From contig CAYTLW010000010.1 of NCBI GenBank assembly GCA_964438735.1, forward strand, positions 1 to 64,000: a stretch of DNA of 64,000 nucleotides, in the 5' to 3' direction. Source of the DNA: CAYTLW01 sp964438735. GTDB taxonomy: Bacteria > Myxococcota_A > UBA9042. Under the pieces are notes generated by a model. It worked only from the letters and a program-made list of their open reading frames with translations, searched no databases and had not been told where the DNA came from. This document shows positions 24,214 through 33,439 of the stretch, piece after piece. The translations under genes were made by a program, and so were the position numbers. Numbering within the stretch: position 1 is the stretch's first letter; each line of letters begins with the position of its first letter.

Positions 24214-25508
24214 GCCATCCGGCAGCCAACCCCGCGCAATCGCCAGGGACGCTCGATCGAGCGGCGTGGACCGACGCCTTTGCCGCGGCCCGTCGGGCGG
24301 TGGGCGAGGGCAGTTCCGGACCCAGCGATCGGCAGCGCGGCGTCGCCCTGCTGCTGGCCATGACCGCCATCGCGATCCTGACGATCTTCTCGCTGGAGTT
24401 CACCTTCCAGTCGCGGGTCGCCGTGCGGACCAGCAGCTATGTGGAGAGCGAGATCGAGGCGTATCTGCACGCCCGGGCGTCGGTGGAGTTGGCCGCCCTG
24501 GTCATCGGCAGCACCGACATCGTCGAGAGCATCCTGAGCAAGTACGCCTCCATGTTGGGCGGTCGCAAGCCGAACATCTCGACGGCCGCCTACGCCTGCG
24601 AGTTCGTCAACGCCTTCTGCAAGGGCAAGATGACGCTCATGGGCATCCCGCTGGTGAACCTGGAAGGTAGCGAGGGGGCTGGTCTGGCGAGGGGTACGTG
24701 CGGCTGCCGCAGCGATGACGAGGACGGCCGAGTGAACATCAACCGCGTCGCCAGCCTTGCCGAGAAGCAGGGCACCTTCGACACGCTGTACAAGCTCCTG
24801 GAGCGAAACGAGGGCATCAGCCAGCCCGGTGAGCTCGACAAGGAGATGGCCCAGCTGACCCTGAACATCATCGATTGGGCAGACAAGGATACCAACAAGA
24901 CCGACATCGACCCGGCCACGCGCAAGTTGCAGCAGGGCACCGGCGCCGAGGGCGCGGCCTACGCGCGGCGTGGCTACAAGAGCAAGGACTCGCCATTCGA
25001 CACCACCGGCGAGGTGCGCCTGGTAGAGGGCATGACCGACGCGCTCTGGTGCAAACTGCGCAGCCAGTTGACCGTATACAATACGCAGAAACTGAACGTG
25101 AACACGGCGCCTATCGAGGTGATCAAGGCGCTGATCTGCAAGAACCTGGCAGACCCGCGCACCGAGCCCATCGCCTGCGCCCGCGCCTTCGAACAGCAGG
25201 CATTTGTGCCGGTCAACGTCGCCGGTCAGTACATCGAGGTCTGCCGCACGCTCAAGAAGCTGGTCTTCAGCCCGCCGTTTTCGACGCCGAGCCGCTTTGC
25301 CCGCTTCTTCAACAAGCTGGGCACGGTGCTGCCGGCAGACTACGCCAACGTGCTGCGCATCAACCGGGGCAAGATGCTTCGGGACGTAGGCACCAGCGGC
25401 AAGATCGTGCGGATCACTGGCGTCGGAACGGCCGGCCCCGTCACCAAGTCCATCAGCGCACTCTTGGATACATCGACCAAGCAGTGGGTCTACTGGCGGG
25501 AGGACTAG
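24210..25508 (+). CDS. gspK: Minor pseudopilin GspK (tip subunit)
   Basis: Largest minor pseudopilin, 432 residues, which caps the pseudopilus with GspI and GspJ. The GTG start at 24210 overlaps the gspJ stop. A 44-residue leader ends RQRG before VALLLAMTAIAILTIFSLEF. The mature +5 residue is Leu rather than Glu, which is normal for GspK. The body shows two helix-hairpin-helix-like segments, VNINRVASLAEKQGTFDTLY and LNVNTAPIEVIKALI, characteristic of the family. Several Cys are present (CKGKM, CGCRSDDEDG). gspL starts 7 nt after the stop. Confidence 0.9.
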   Translation: MSHPAANPAQSPGTLDRAAWTDAFAAARRAVGEGSSGPSDRQRGVALLLAMTAIAILTIFSLEFTFQSRVAVRTSSYVESEIEAYLHARASVELAALVIGSTDIVESILSKYASMLGGRKPNISTAAYACEFVNAFCKGKMTLMGIPLVNLEGSEGAGLARGTCGCRSDDEDGRVNINRVASLAEKQGTFDTLYKLLERNEGISQPGELDKEMAQLTLNIIDWADKDTNKTDIDPATRKLQQGTGAEGAAYARRGYKSKDSPFDTTGEVRLVEGMTDALWCKLRSQLTVYNTQKLNVNTAPIEVIKALICKNLADPRTEPIACARAFEQQAFVPVNVAGQYIEVCRTLKKLVFSPPFSTPSRFARFFNKLGTVLPADYANVLRINRGKMLRDVGTSGKIVRITGVGTAGPVTKSISALLDTSTKQWVYWRED

Positions 25509-25515
25509 GAGCGTC

Positions 25516-27447
25516 ATGGCGCATCGAAGCCTCGGAATCGATATCGGTCATCGCATGGTCAAGGCGGCGGTGATTGACAAGACCATGCGCAGCACCACGC
25601 TGTCGGCGGTGGACGTGGAGCCTGTCGCGGAGCCCTGGGATGAGGCCGCCCGCGAGGCCGCCCTCGGCCGCCTGATGCGGCGCGTGCTGCGACCCGATGA
25701 CGTCGTGGTCACGGGTTTGTCGGCCAACCTGGCCATGCATCGGGTGTTGCACTTCCCCTTCTCGGATGAGCGTAGCCTGCGCGAGTCGGTTGGTTTCGAG
25801 CTCGACGGTCACATCCCGGTCGACATCGAGGATGTCCTGGTCGACCACGCCGTGCTGCGCGAAGAGGGCGATGGTGGGCTGGACGCCGAGGTGCTGGCCC
25901 TCGGTCTGGGCCGCGATGTGGTGGAAGACCGGCTGCGCATGTTGCGATCGGTCGGCGTGGAGGCGCGGCGCTTGAACCTCAAGCCGCTGACGTTGCCGTC
26001 GGTGCTGGGGCAGCTGCCGGGCATGGACGAGGGCACCACCCTGGTTCTGGACATTGGCGCCACGGGCACGCAGGCGGTCTTCGTCGAGGGCGATCAGGTT
26101 CGCCTGCTTCGCACCCTGTCCAATGGCAGCGACGCGGTGCGCGATCGCTTCGCCGCCAACTTCAAGACCGAAGGCCATGATGGCGATCTGCTGATCAGTC
26201 ACACCTTGCTGCTGCCGCCGGATCTCGAACCCGAGCGGCCCAACGAGCAGGTGCTCCTGATCGCCACCACTTCGGCCATCGCGCCCTGGCTGCGGGAGTT
26301 GCGCCAGGCCCTGGCTGTGTGGAGTCGCGGCGGTCGTGCGGCGCCCGATCGCGTGCTGCTGACGGGCGGCATGTCCCGTATGCGGGGCTTGCCCGAGTAC
26401 CTGGAGTCCGTACTGCGCCTGCCGGTGACCACGCCGTCGCTGGCCGATCTGCCCTTCAACGAGGGCGTCGATACGACCGAGGTGGATGATTACGCCCTGG
26501 TGGCCGTCGCGCTGGCGCTGCAGGGCACCGAGCACCGGGCCAGCCAGGAGATGGACTTCCGCCAGGGCGAATTCGCCTACGAGGGCGACTTCAAGTTCCT
26601 TCGCAAGCGCCTGCCGCAGCTGGCGGCATTCGCGATCATCGCCGTCTGCCTGCTGGGCGTGCGAACGACCATCGACTTCCGGGCCCTGGTGCACGAGCAG
26701 ACGCGCCAGGTCGAGCAACTGCGCACCTTCTCCAAGGCCATGACCAAGAAGGAGTATCGCTCCTTCGACAAGTTCAAGGTCGAGCTCAATCGGCCGCCGC
26801 CCATCGACCTGGTGTCGTACTACCCGGACATCACGGCCATCAAGGCGTTCGAAGAGATTTCGGCGCTGCTGCACAAGGTCACCGAGCCACCGGACTTCAA
26901 TCCGCCTGGCCCCGCCAACCTGATCGCGCCGCGCCCCCACCTGGCGCAGGTGACCCCGCGACTGCGGGCGCCGACGGCGAACCTGGGCCAGATCCACGGT
27001 GGCCTGCGAGCCCGGGTGGACATGCCCGCTGCCGGGCGTCGCTCACCGCCACCACGAGCGGGTGATCGCGGCGGCAGAGGCGCCCCCGGTGGCGCGGCAG
27101 GCGGAGCACCGGGTGGCGCGCCCGGAGGCCCTGGGGCAGGGGGTGGCGAGCCCGAGCTCTTCTCTGGCCACAAGATCGAGTTGCTCTCCGCAGACGTCGA
27201 TCGGCACAAGGTCACGCTTCGCGGCGACTGCGACACGCAGGATGCGTTGCTGGCCTTCCAGCAAGCGATCGAGAAGCACCGCTGCTTCCACAAGGTCAAG
27301 TCCAGCAGCGATCGCATCAGCTTCGAGCGCCACAGGGATTGGTTCCGCTTCAACCTGAGGTTCGAGATCTCCTGCCCCGACCCGGACGAGCGCAGGCGCG
27401 ATCGCAAGAAGAAGAAGAAGACCGGCAAGACGGACGAAGAGGAGTAG
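25516..27447 (+). CDS. gspL: Type II secretion system protein GspL (PilM-like cytoplasmic domain)
   Basis: Inner-membrane subunit that recruits GspE. It has 643 residues, longer than the usual 400. An actin-like cytoplasmic domain (about 1-345) starts LGIDIGHRMVKAAVI, with later TLVLDIGATGTQAVFVEGD and LLTGGMSRMRGLPEYL, the phosphate-loop pattern of ASKHA folds; it resembles PilM. One membrane segment lies at about 373-392 (LAAFAIIAVCLLGVRT). The periplasmic part contains a Pro/Gly-rich low-complexity linker (residues about 505-555) before the ferredoxin-like end (HKIELLSADVDRHKVTLRG). It ends with a Lys-rich tail. gspM follows after 6 nt. Confidence 0.85.
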   Translation: MAHRSLGIDIGHRMVKAAVIDKTMRSTTLSAVDVEPVAEPWDEAAREAALGRLMRRVLRPDDVVVTGLSANLAMHRVLHFPFSDERSLRESVGFELDGHIPVDIEDVLVDHAVLREEGDGGLDAEVLALGLGRDVVEDRLRMLRSVGVEARRLNLKPLTLPSVLGQLPGMDEGTTLVLDIGATGTQAVFVEGDQVRLLRTLSNGSDAVRDRFAANFKTEGHDGDLLISHTLLLPPDLEPERPNEQVLLIATTSAIAPWLRELRQALAVWSRGGRAAPDRVLLTGGMSRMRGLPEYLESVLRLPVTTPSLADLPFNEGVDTTEVDDYALVAVALALQGTEHRASQEMDFRQGEFAYEGDFKFLRKRLPQLAAFAIIAVCLLGVRTTIDFRALVHEQTRQVEQLRTFSKAMTKKEYRSFDKFKVELNRPPPIDLVSYYPDITAIKAFEEISALLHKVTEPPDFNPPGPANLIAPRPHLAQVTPRLRAPTANLGQIHGGLRARVDMPAAGRRSPPPRAGDRGGRGAPGGAAGGAPGGAPGGPGAGGGEPELFSGHKIELLSADVDRHKVTLRGDCDTQDALLAFQQAIEKHRCFHKVKSSSDRISFERHRDWFRFNLRFEISCPDPDERRRDRKKKKKTGKTDEEE

Positions 27448-27453
27448 GCGTAG

Positions 27454-28131
27454 ATGGCGACCGGCAGACTGGCAACCGCATTTGCGCGGATGAGCGATCG
27501 AGAGCGGCGCCTGGTCGTGGGCGGCGGCCTGTTGATCGTGGTGGTCTCGTTGCTGCTGATTGGCGTTCTGGTCTCCCGCAAGGTGGCCGCGCTCGAAGAG
27601 GTGGTGGCGGCCAACGACGAGTCCATCGGCGAGATTCTGGAGCTGTCCCCCGACTACCTGCATCAGCGCCGCGAGGAGAAAGCCACCGACGAGCAGCTGG
27701 AGCGCGCGGCCAACAGCTCGCTGCAATCCACGCTGCTGGGCATCGCCAAGGACATCCAGTACGAGCGCAAGTATTCCGAGGAGGGTGGCACCCAGACCGT
27801 GCGCCTGAGCGACTACATCAAGTTCGCCAACGCCACGGAGATCCTCGCCGAGCTGACCCAGAAGTCGCGCAAGGGCAAGAAGAAGCGCCGGCGCAAGAAG
27901 AAGAAGAAGAAGGGCGACAAGCAGGGCCGCGAGGTCTTCTTGTCCAACATCGAGGTGATCTTCGACCGGGTGCCCGACAGCGCCTTATTCCAGTTCATGG
28001 CCAAGGTGGACTCCCATCCGGAGGCGTTGTTCGGCTTGACGCTGGACATCAGCCGCGAGTCGCCCAATCACGACCACTTCCGGGCCAAGATGAAGGTGGG
28101 GCAGTTCCGCTATGGCCAGCTCGAGCGCTAG
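27454..28131 (+). CDS. gspM: Type II secretion system protein GspM-like
   Basis: Bitopic inner-membrane partner of GspL, 225 residues. A short cytoplasmic N-terminus (SDRERRL, as in other GspM) leads to one membrane segment at about 22-42 (VVGGGLLIVVVSLLLIGVLV), then a coiled region and a small alpha/beta domain. The assignment rests on position between gspL and gspN, size and topology; conservation is weak. A striking basic tract, KGKKKRRRKKKKKKGDK, near residues 141-158 interrupts the periplasmic domain. Such a tract is unusual in an exported segment. gspN starts 9 nt after the stop. Confidence 0.72.
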   Translation: MATGRLATAFARMSDRERRLVVGGGLLIVVVSLLLIGVLVSRKVAALEEVVAANDESIGEILELSPDYLHQRREEKATDEQLERAANSSLQSTLLGIAKDIQYERKYSEEGGTQTVRLSDYIKFANATEILAELTQKSRKGKKKRRRKKKKKKGDKQGREVFLSNIEVIFDRVPDSALFQFMAKVDSHPEALFGLTLDISRESPNHDHFRAKMKVGQFRYGQLER

Positions 28132-28140
28132 GAGATTGAC

Positions 28141-29844
28141 GTGAACGAGGTGATGAAGACCTCCGGCAGCCGACTGCGAACCGTGGCCACCTGGTCCGGC
28201 TATGGGCTGTTCTTCGTCGCAGCGTTGATCGTCTCGCTGCTGCTGACCTTCCCCAACCGCCAGTTGAAGTCCTACGTCGAGGCCCGGGCCCGCACCGCCG
28301 GCTACCCGGTACGCATTGGCGAGATGCGCCTGACGGGCCTGGTGGGCGTGCACCTGAGCGATGTGAACCTGACGGTGCCGGCCAAAAAGAAGAAGAAGGC
28401 GGCTCGGCCCGGCCAGCCGGCGCCCAAAGCCGCCGAACCGATGGTGCTGCACTTTGATGAACTGCACGTGGATGTGGCGTTGTTGCCAGCGATCGACGGC
28501 AAGCTGGACGTGCGCTTCGAGTTCGAGGTGGGCGATGGCCATCTCGAAGGTGGGCGCGCCCGCGTGGCCGGCAAGAAGGTCGACGTAGAGATCGACGAGA
28601 TCGATCAACTCAGCCTGGAGCAGATGGGCGTCAGCCGCCACGTTCTGGCGTTCCAGAACAAGCTCACCGGGGATCTCGACGGCCTGCTCAGCGGCAAGGC
28701 GAAAGTCCATTGGGGCGGCACGCACGAGGATTTCTCCGGCAAGATCGATCTCGAACTGGGCGACGCGGTGATGCGATCGCCGCGCCTGGAGGTGCAGGGC
28801 GGCCTGGCCATGGCAGACCTGCACATGGGCGTGCTGTCGGCCACCGTGAACATCGACCAGATGGGCAAGATCGCCATCCTCAAGGGCAAGGCGGCGCGCA
28901 ACAAGGCGACCGCCATCAGCCTGGAAGGGGTGGACATCTTCGGCCCCGACATCGAGCTGGTCCTGGAAGAGCGCTCACACATCTCGATCCCGCCGGGTAA
29001 GTCGGGCTTCCGCGGCGCCAGGATGCAGATCCACTTCGCCTTTGCGTTGCCGCAGCCCAAGGCACCGGAGGGCAAGCCGGACAAGGACGGTGAGACGGGT
29101 GAGGAAGAAGAGAAGGAAGACGCCAGTCTGCTGAAATGGTCGGACCTGATGAAGTTCGCCGGCAGCAAGCTCAAGCCGTTCCAGCGCGCCGGCTACGTGG
29201 GCATGACCTGCACCGGCGCCCTGTCCCGGCCCAAGTGCCTGCCCGCCCTGCCGCAGGTGACCGTGGGTACGCGACGCAAGGCGCGCAGCGACGCCAGGGC
29301 GCGCAAAAAGCAAGCCGACGACAAGCCGGACGCCGACGAGGAAGACAAGGCCAAGAAGAAGAAGGCTGAGGACGAGGCCAAGAAGAAGGCCGAGGCCGAA
29401 GCCAAGAAGAAGGCCGAGGAAGCGATCAAGAAGAAGGCCGAAGAGGACGCCAAGAAGAAGGCTGAAGAGGAAGCCAAGAAGAAGGCGGCCGAGAAGGTCG
29501 AACTGAAGACGGTCAAGGATCGCGCTGACAAGGCGCCGGTGGAGCGCGGAGGCGACGAAGAGGGACGGGGCGACGAACGCCGCGGACCGGAGCCGGACGA
29601 AGAGGGCGAACGCGGCGATGAGGGCGACGATGATCGCGGCGAGGACGACGACGAAGCCGCCGAGGACGACGAAGAGGACGAGGAGAATCGCGGCCGCAAA
29701 CGTGGTGCCGATCCCGAAGCCGAAGAGGAAGAAGAGGCCGAGGGCGATCGCGATGAGAAGCGCCGACCCAAGGCAGGAGCCGACGAGGAGGAGGGCGACG
29801 AAGAGGCGCCCATCCGCGGCCGAGGGCGACTGCGTCCCCGATAA
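28141..29844 (+). CDS. gspN: Type II secretion system protein GspN with a long charged tail
   Basis: AsmA-like protein of 567 residues that closes the operon. The GTG start at 28141 lies 9 nt after gspM. One membrane segment (about 22-42) is followed by a beta-rich domain (about 45-375; EMRLTGLVGVHLSDVNL resembles the GspN/AsmA opening). The family normally ends near 300-350. Here about 190 extra residues follow: a Lys/Ala/Glu segment with repeated AKKKAEEE-type units (about 405-455), then a very acidic part with DDDRGEDDDEAAEDDEEDEE, ending RGRGRLRPR. The tail is low complexity and probably disordered. Its lack of hydrophobicity argues against further membrane passes. Confidence 0.78.
   Translation: MNEVMKTSGSRLRTVATWSGYGLFFVAALIVSLLLTFPNRQLKSYVEARARTAGYPVRIGEMRLTGLVGVHLSDVNLTVPAKKKKKAARPGQPAPKAAEPMVLHFDELHVDVALLPAIDGKLDVRFEFEVGDGHLEGGRARVAGKKVDVEIDEIDQLSLEQMGVSRHVLAFQNKLTGDLDGLLSGKAKVHWGGTHEDFSGKIDLELGDAVMRSPRLEVQGGLAMADLHMGVLSATVNIDQMGKIAILKGKAARNKATAISLEGVDIFGPDIELVLEERSHISIPPGKSGFRGARMQIHFAFALPQPKAPEGKPDKDGETGEEEEKEDASLLKWSDLMKFAGSKLKPFQRAGYVGMTCTGALSRPKCLPALPQVTVGTRRKARSDARARKKQADDKPDADEEDKAKKKKAEDEAKKKAEAEAKKKAEEAIKKKAEEDAKKKAEEEAKKKAAEKVELKTVKDRADKAPVERGGDEEGRGDERRGPEPDEEGERGDEGDDDRGEDDDEAAEDDEEDEENRGRKRGADPEAEEEEEAEGDRDEKRRPKAGADEEEGDEEAPIRGRGRLRPR
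29352..29496 (+). repeat. Imperfect AAGAAGAAGGCCGA-type repeats in gspN
   Basis: About eight degenerate copies of a unit near GCCAAGAAGAAGGCCGAG, encoding alternating KKKAEE/KKAEAE. They form the lysine-rich helix of the GspN tail. Copies vary in length, so this is an amino-acid-level repeat more than a clean DNA repeat. Confidence 0.65.
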
Positions 29845-29874
29845 AGCACGCACACGTATGTCACGGACGTCGGC

Positions 29875-29903
29875 TTGAACTCCGGCCGCCGAGGCGGTAG
29901 ACC
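29875..29903 (+). promoter_or_regulatory. Candidate promoter for the cystathionine beta-synthase gene
   Basis: TTGAAC at 29875-29880, a 17 bp spacer and TAGACC at 29898-29903, 37 nt before the ATG. It fits the TAG-type -10 pattern seen elsewhere in the window and lies in the 95 nt gap after gspN, so the gene need not depend on the gsp promoter. Confidence 0.4.
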
Positions 29904-29939
29904 CCCCATCCGGACGCTCCTGTCCCCTGGAGGCGGCTC

Positions 29940-31316
29940 ATGCGCGGCATCTACAACACAGTTCTCGACTGCATTGGCGACACGCCGTTGGTCCAACTCA
30001 ACCGGGTCGTCGGCCGCCATGACGCGCGAGTGCTGGCCAAGTGCGAGTTCATGAATCCCGGCATGTCGGTCAAGGATCGCATGGCCCTGCACATCGTCGA
30101 GGAGGCCGAGCGCGAGGGCCTGCTGCGGCCCGGTTCGGTGATCGTCGAGAACACGTCGGGCAATACCGGCGTCGGCGTCGCCCTGGCCGCCGCGGTCAAG
30201 GGCTATCGCTGCATCTTCACGATGCCGGACAAGATGAGCGAGGAGAAGGTGCGCCGACTGAAGGCATTCGGTGCCGAGGTCGTGGTCACGCCCACCGCCG
30301 TTCCCGCCGAGCATCCCGATTCGTACTACGAGACCGCCAAGCGCCTGGCCCGTGAGACGCCGGGCTCGTTCATGCTCAACCAGTACCACAACAAGAAGAA
30401 TATCGAGGCCCACTACCGATCCACGGGCGCCGAACTCTGGGAGCAGACAGGCGGCCAGATCGACGTCTTCGTCGCCGGGCTGGGCACCGGCGGCACCATG
30501 AGCGGTGTGGCGAAGTACCTCAAGGAGCGCAATCCCAACATCCGAACCGTGGGCGTCGACCCCCGGGGCTCCATCTACTACACGCAATTCCACACCGGCG
30601 AACCGAGCGCGCCCCACACCTACAAGGTCGAGGGCATCGGCGAAGACATGGTCTGCGGCGCCCTGGAGTTCGACAATATCGACGACGTGATCCAGGTGAC
30701 CGATCGCGAGTGCTTCCTCATGGCCCGACGCCTGGTGCGCGAAGAAGGGCTGTTCGCCGGCGGCTCCGCAGGTGGCGCAGCGCATGTGGCAGCGAATCTG
30801 GCCCGCGAGCTGGGTCGCAACTACACGATCGTGGCCCTGCTGCCGGATTCGGGAGCGATCTACCTGTCCAAATACCTGGACGACGGTTGGATGAAGGACA
30901 ACGGCTTCTTTGAGCCCGAGGCTACGGAACCATCGGTCGCCGACCTGCTGCGCAAGAAGAGCCACATGGTCTTCACCGCCAAGACGGACGACAAGGTCGG
31001 CAACGTGATCCGGCGGCTGAAACGCGAGCGTATCTCCCAGATGCCGGTGGTGGACGCCGAAGAGAGGCCCGTGGGCATGGTGCACGAGATCGACCTGCTC
31101 GACGCCATCGTCGACGGCCGAGCCAGCACCGACGATCCCATCGCCTCCCTGGCCGCGCCCCTGCAAGGTGTGATCGAGCCGACCGCGACCATGGACCAGC
31201 TGCGCCAGGTCTTCGCAGCGGACAACGTGGCCGTGGTGGTGAGCCGGAATCGCCTGCACGGCATCATCACCAAGATCGACCTCATCGACTACCTGTCGCG
31301 TCGTGACACCAACTGA
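29940..31316 (+). CDS. cbs: Cystathionine beta-synthase (PLP enzyme with a CBS-domain pair)
   Basis: PLP-dependent enzyme of the OASS/CBS family, 458 residues; the expected reaction is serine plus homocysteine to cystathionine. The PLP lysine is Lys45 in NPGMSVKDR. The substrate loop TSGNTG is at 72-77 and the phosphate-binding AGLGTGGTMSG near 180. LPDSGAIYLSKYLDDGWM marks the end of the catalytic part, close to eukaryote-like CBS. A pair of CBS domains fills about 330-455 (ISQMPVVDAEERPVGMVHE; LHGIITKIDLIDYL) and may bind an adenosyl ligand. The CBS pair favours this name over cysteine synthase. I see no frame damage. No methionine gene is adjacent. Confidence 0.88.
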   Translation: MRGIYNTVLDCIGDTPLVQLNRVVGRHDARVLAKCEFMNPGMSVKDRMALHIVEEAEREGLLRPGSVIVENTSGNTGVGVALAAAVKGYRCIFTMPDKMSEEKVRRLKAFGAEVVVTPTAVPAEHPDSYYETAKRLARETPGSFMLNQYHNKKNIEAHYRSTGAELWEQTGGQIDVFVAGLGTGGTMSGVAKYLKERNPNIRTVGVDPRGSIYYTQFHTGEPSAPHTYKVEGIGEDMVCGALEFDNIDDVIQVTDRECFLMARRLVREEGLFAGGSAGGAAHVAANLARELGRNYTIVALLPDSGAIYLSKYLDDGWMKDNGFFEPEATEPSVADLLRKKSHMVFTAKTDDKVGNVIRRLKRERISQMPVVDAEERPVGMVHEIDLLDAIVDGRASTDDPIASLAAPLQGVIEPTATMDQLRQVFAADNVAVVVSRNRLHGIITKIDLIDYLSRRDTN

Positions 31317-31600
31317 TCGGTGGCGACTGACACAGCGTTTCGATTTTGAGTCCGCGTCTGCGAGGCGGCCCGAAGCGTTGTCACGAACGACAAAGGTGAA
31401 GCCTCGTGTAGATCGTCGTGAGGTCTGATGCGTCACATAGGCAGTGGAGCCCCAAAGGGGGCTGTGGCGGCGATGCCCCGCGGCCTGTCCGGTCGCTTGA
31501 CGGAAAGCTCGCCGGGTGACTAGGATTCCGCGCTCTGGCGTGCATGCGATCGCTCTCGGAGTCGCACCACCGCCGGGCCAAACGAAGGGAAAGGAGCCAC
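31317..31600. other. Intergenic region between the cbs and AgmX-type genes
   Basis: 284 nt without a convincing gene. It holds a GC hairpin (AGCCCC 31448-31453 with GGGGCT 31458-31463) and, closer to the next gene, a candidate promoter at 31497-31526. Small open frames here have no ribosome site or recognisable content. Confidence 0.6.
31497..31526 (+). promoter_or_regulatory. Candidate promoter for the AgmX-type gene
   Basis: TTGACG at 31497-31502, an 18 bp spacer and TAGGAT at 31521-31526. It lies 75 nt before the ATG at 31601, which has AAGGAG upstream. Confidence 0.5.
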
Positions 31601-33355
31601 ATGACTGGCGGCAGCATCATCGCACTTCTGGGCGCGGTCCTGGCCTTGCTTGGTCCAATCGCCCTCCCGTTCATTACCGTGGACGAGGAGGAGGTGGCCT
31701 TCCGTAGCTTCGAGGTCATGACCGGTCAGATCTCGCTCGTCCTGGCCGTGGCGACCATCGCCCTGGTCGTGCTCATCCTGAAGAAGCGCAAGCAGTCCCT
31801 GGGCTGGCTCATCTCGATTATGTCGCTCGTTCAGATCGGCATCATGGGCTGGACCTACGCCGATGTGTGGAACATGACGCCGTGTACAGCGGCGGATCTG
31901 TCCCTGTGCGACGACAGCACCGGCGGCCTGATCTTCCAGACCCTGGTGACCCTGGACTGGGGCCTGGCGATGGTGGTGCTCGGCTCCATCATCTCGGTTT
32001 TCGGCGGCCTGATCGCGGTCGCGGCCCACCCCGAGTACGAAAAGGGCAACCGCTTCCTGCGCGTGATGATGTCCTGGCAGGGCACGATCATCTTCGAGAA
32101 GGTCTTCTTCGAGCCCGCCCCGGTGACCGTGGGTGAGAGCGACCAGGCCCTCTTCCAACTGGCCGCGCGGGGCATGGACAAGCACACCCTGCTCAAGCCT
32201 GCCGGCGCCGAGGCGTACACGCTGAACGTGCCCAAGGGGCTGACTGGCAAGCTGCACATCAACGGCGAAGAGAAAGACGCGGTCGACGTGACCACCACCG
32301 AGCTCAAGCGTGGCGACAATGGCCAGTTGAGCTTCGAGAATGACGTCGACCTGGTGTTCCACTTCACCGGCGCCGAGACCGCCATCCTGGCCGGTTCGTC
32401 CCATCGTGAGAACGTGGGTCTGGCGATCTCCTTCTCCATCGTCGCAGCCGCCTTGTTGATCTTCCTGTCCGTCGCCCTGATGGGGCAGAAGGATCGCCGC
32501 CGCCGCGCGGTCGAAGAGGGTCTCGAGAAGCGTCAGCGCGAGCTGATCGAGGTGACGCTGGAGGAGATCGACGACCAGAGCGACGAGGAAGAGCTCGAAG
32601 GCGACGAGGACGACACCACCGGCAAGAAGGCCGGCGGTGAAGAGGGCAAGTTCGGCGATCCGGACATCGACCCCAACAAGAAGTCCAAGGTGCCGAAGAT
32701 GGACGGCAAGATGGTCGACAAGATCGACGTCAAGAACCTGGGTATCGCCAAGGTTCTGGGCGGCCAGCAGGCGCTGACCGGCGCCCTGGGCACCATCATG
32801 GCCGGCGATACCGGCGCATTGAGTTCCAAGATGGCTGTGGCCATGAGCGGTGATGGTTCAGAGCTCGTGATCGGCCATGGTTCTGGCGGCATGGGCTTCC
32901 GCGGCACCGGTTCCGGCGGCGGCGGTGCCGGCGGCTATGGACGAATCCACGGACTTGGCGCCATCGATACCGGCGGCGGCACCGGTCGACGGGCCAACGT
33001 CGGCATTGGCCGCAAGAAGCGAAAGCGGGTGGCAAAGCTGCGCCTGGCGGGTGGCCGCTCCACCGGTGGCTGCGACCGGGGCAATATCGCCAAGAACGTC
33101 AAGCGCCGCGCCTCCGCGCTGCGTGCCTGTTATGAGATGCAGCTGCTCAGCAAGCCCAACCTCAAGGGCAAGGTGACGGTGCAATGGACCATCACCACCG
33201 AGGGCAGGGTCAAGGGCGAAAAGGTCGTCGGCAACAGCCTGAAGAACAACTCAGTGACCGACTGCGTGATGCGTACCATCCGCCGGATCCGGTTCAAGAA
33301 GCCCGACGCCGGCATCTGCGTCATCCAGTGGCCGTTCGTCTTCGCCCCCGGCTGA
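31601..33355 (+). CDS. Membrane protein with an AgmX/PglI C-terminal domain
   Basis: 584 residues. The ATG at 31601 has AAGGAG 5 nt upstream; an in-frame start at 31544 only adds a basic stretch. The N-terminus has about four membrane segments (near 4-22, 36-55, 60-80, 122-145), then an extracytoplasmic part (about 150-280) and another segment near 285-305. A charged region (KKRQRELIEVTLEEIDDQ; acidic run) and a Gly-rich stretch follow. The last about 95 residues are the AgmX/PglI-type domain: CDRGNIAKNVKRRASALRAC, LKGKVTVQWTITTEGRV, VTDCVMRTIRRIRF. That fold is TonB-like, and relatives in Myxococcus act in adventurous gliding. The precise role here is unknown. No glt/agl gliding gene is adjacent. 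Confidence 0.8.
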   Translation: MTGGSIIALLGAVLALLGPIALPFITVDEEEVAFRSFEVMTGQISLVLAVATIALVVLILKKRKQSLGWLISIMSLVQIGIMGWTYADVWNMTPCTAADLSLCDDSTGGLIFQTLVTLDWGLAMVVLGSIISVFGGLIAVAAHPEYEKGNRFLRVMMSWQGTIIFEKVFFEPAPVTVGESDQALFQLAARGMDKHTLLKPAGAEAYTLNVPKGLTGKLHINGEEKDAVDVTTTELKRGDNGQLSFENDVDLVFHFTGAETAILAGSSHRENVGLAISFSIVAAALLIFLSVALMGQKDRRRRAVEEGLEKRQRELIEVTLEEIDDQSDEEELEGDEDDTTGKKAGGEEGKFGDPDIDPNKKSKVPKMDGKMVDKIDVKNLGIAKVLGGQQALTGALGTIMAGDTGALSSKMAVAMSGDGSELVIGHGSGGMGFRGTGSGGGGAGGYGRIHGLGAIDTGGGTGRRANVGIGRKKRKRVAKLRLAGGRSTGGCDRGNIAKNVKRRASALRACYEMQLLSKPNLKGKVTVQWTITTEGRVKGEKVVGNSLKNNSVTDCVMRTIRRIRFKKPDAGICVIQWPFVFAPG

Positions 33356-33377
33356 TCGTCCACAACCAGACTTCCAC

Positions 33378-33413
33378 CGGACCCCGCCATCGAGCCCGAT
33401 GCGCGGGGTTCGG
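33378..33413. terminator. Hairpin between convergent genes
   Basis: CCGGACCCCGC at 33378-33388 pairs with GCGGGGTTCGG at 33403-33413 (11 bp with one G-U-type pair, 14 nt loop). It lies in the 84 bp between the AgmX-type stop and the fur stop, where it could serve both. There is no T-run on either side, so the terminator call rests on position and stem strength. Confidence 0.45.
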
Positions 33414-33439
33414 CGTCTATGCGTCTGTGCGCCGGTTCG

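Noticed and set aside
24210..25508. Loss of the mature Glu5 in GspK as a defect
   Set aside because: GspK proteins normally lack Glu5, so this is expected.
29193..31436. 747-codon minus-strand frame opposite cbs and the gspN end
   Set aside because: Antisense of a PLP enzyme and the repeat tail; its Ser-rich end is the reverse of the gspN acidic tail.
31448..31463. GC hairpin after cbs as a terminator
   Set aside because: The stem is good but there is no T-run and it lies 130 nt after the stop, so I only mention it in the intergenic entry.
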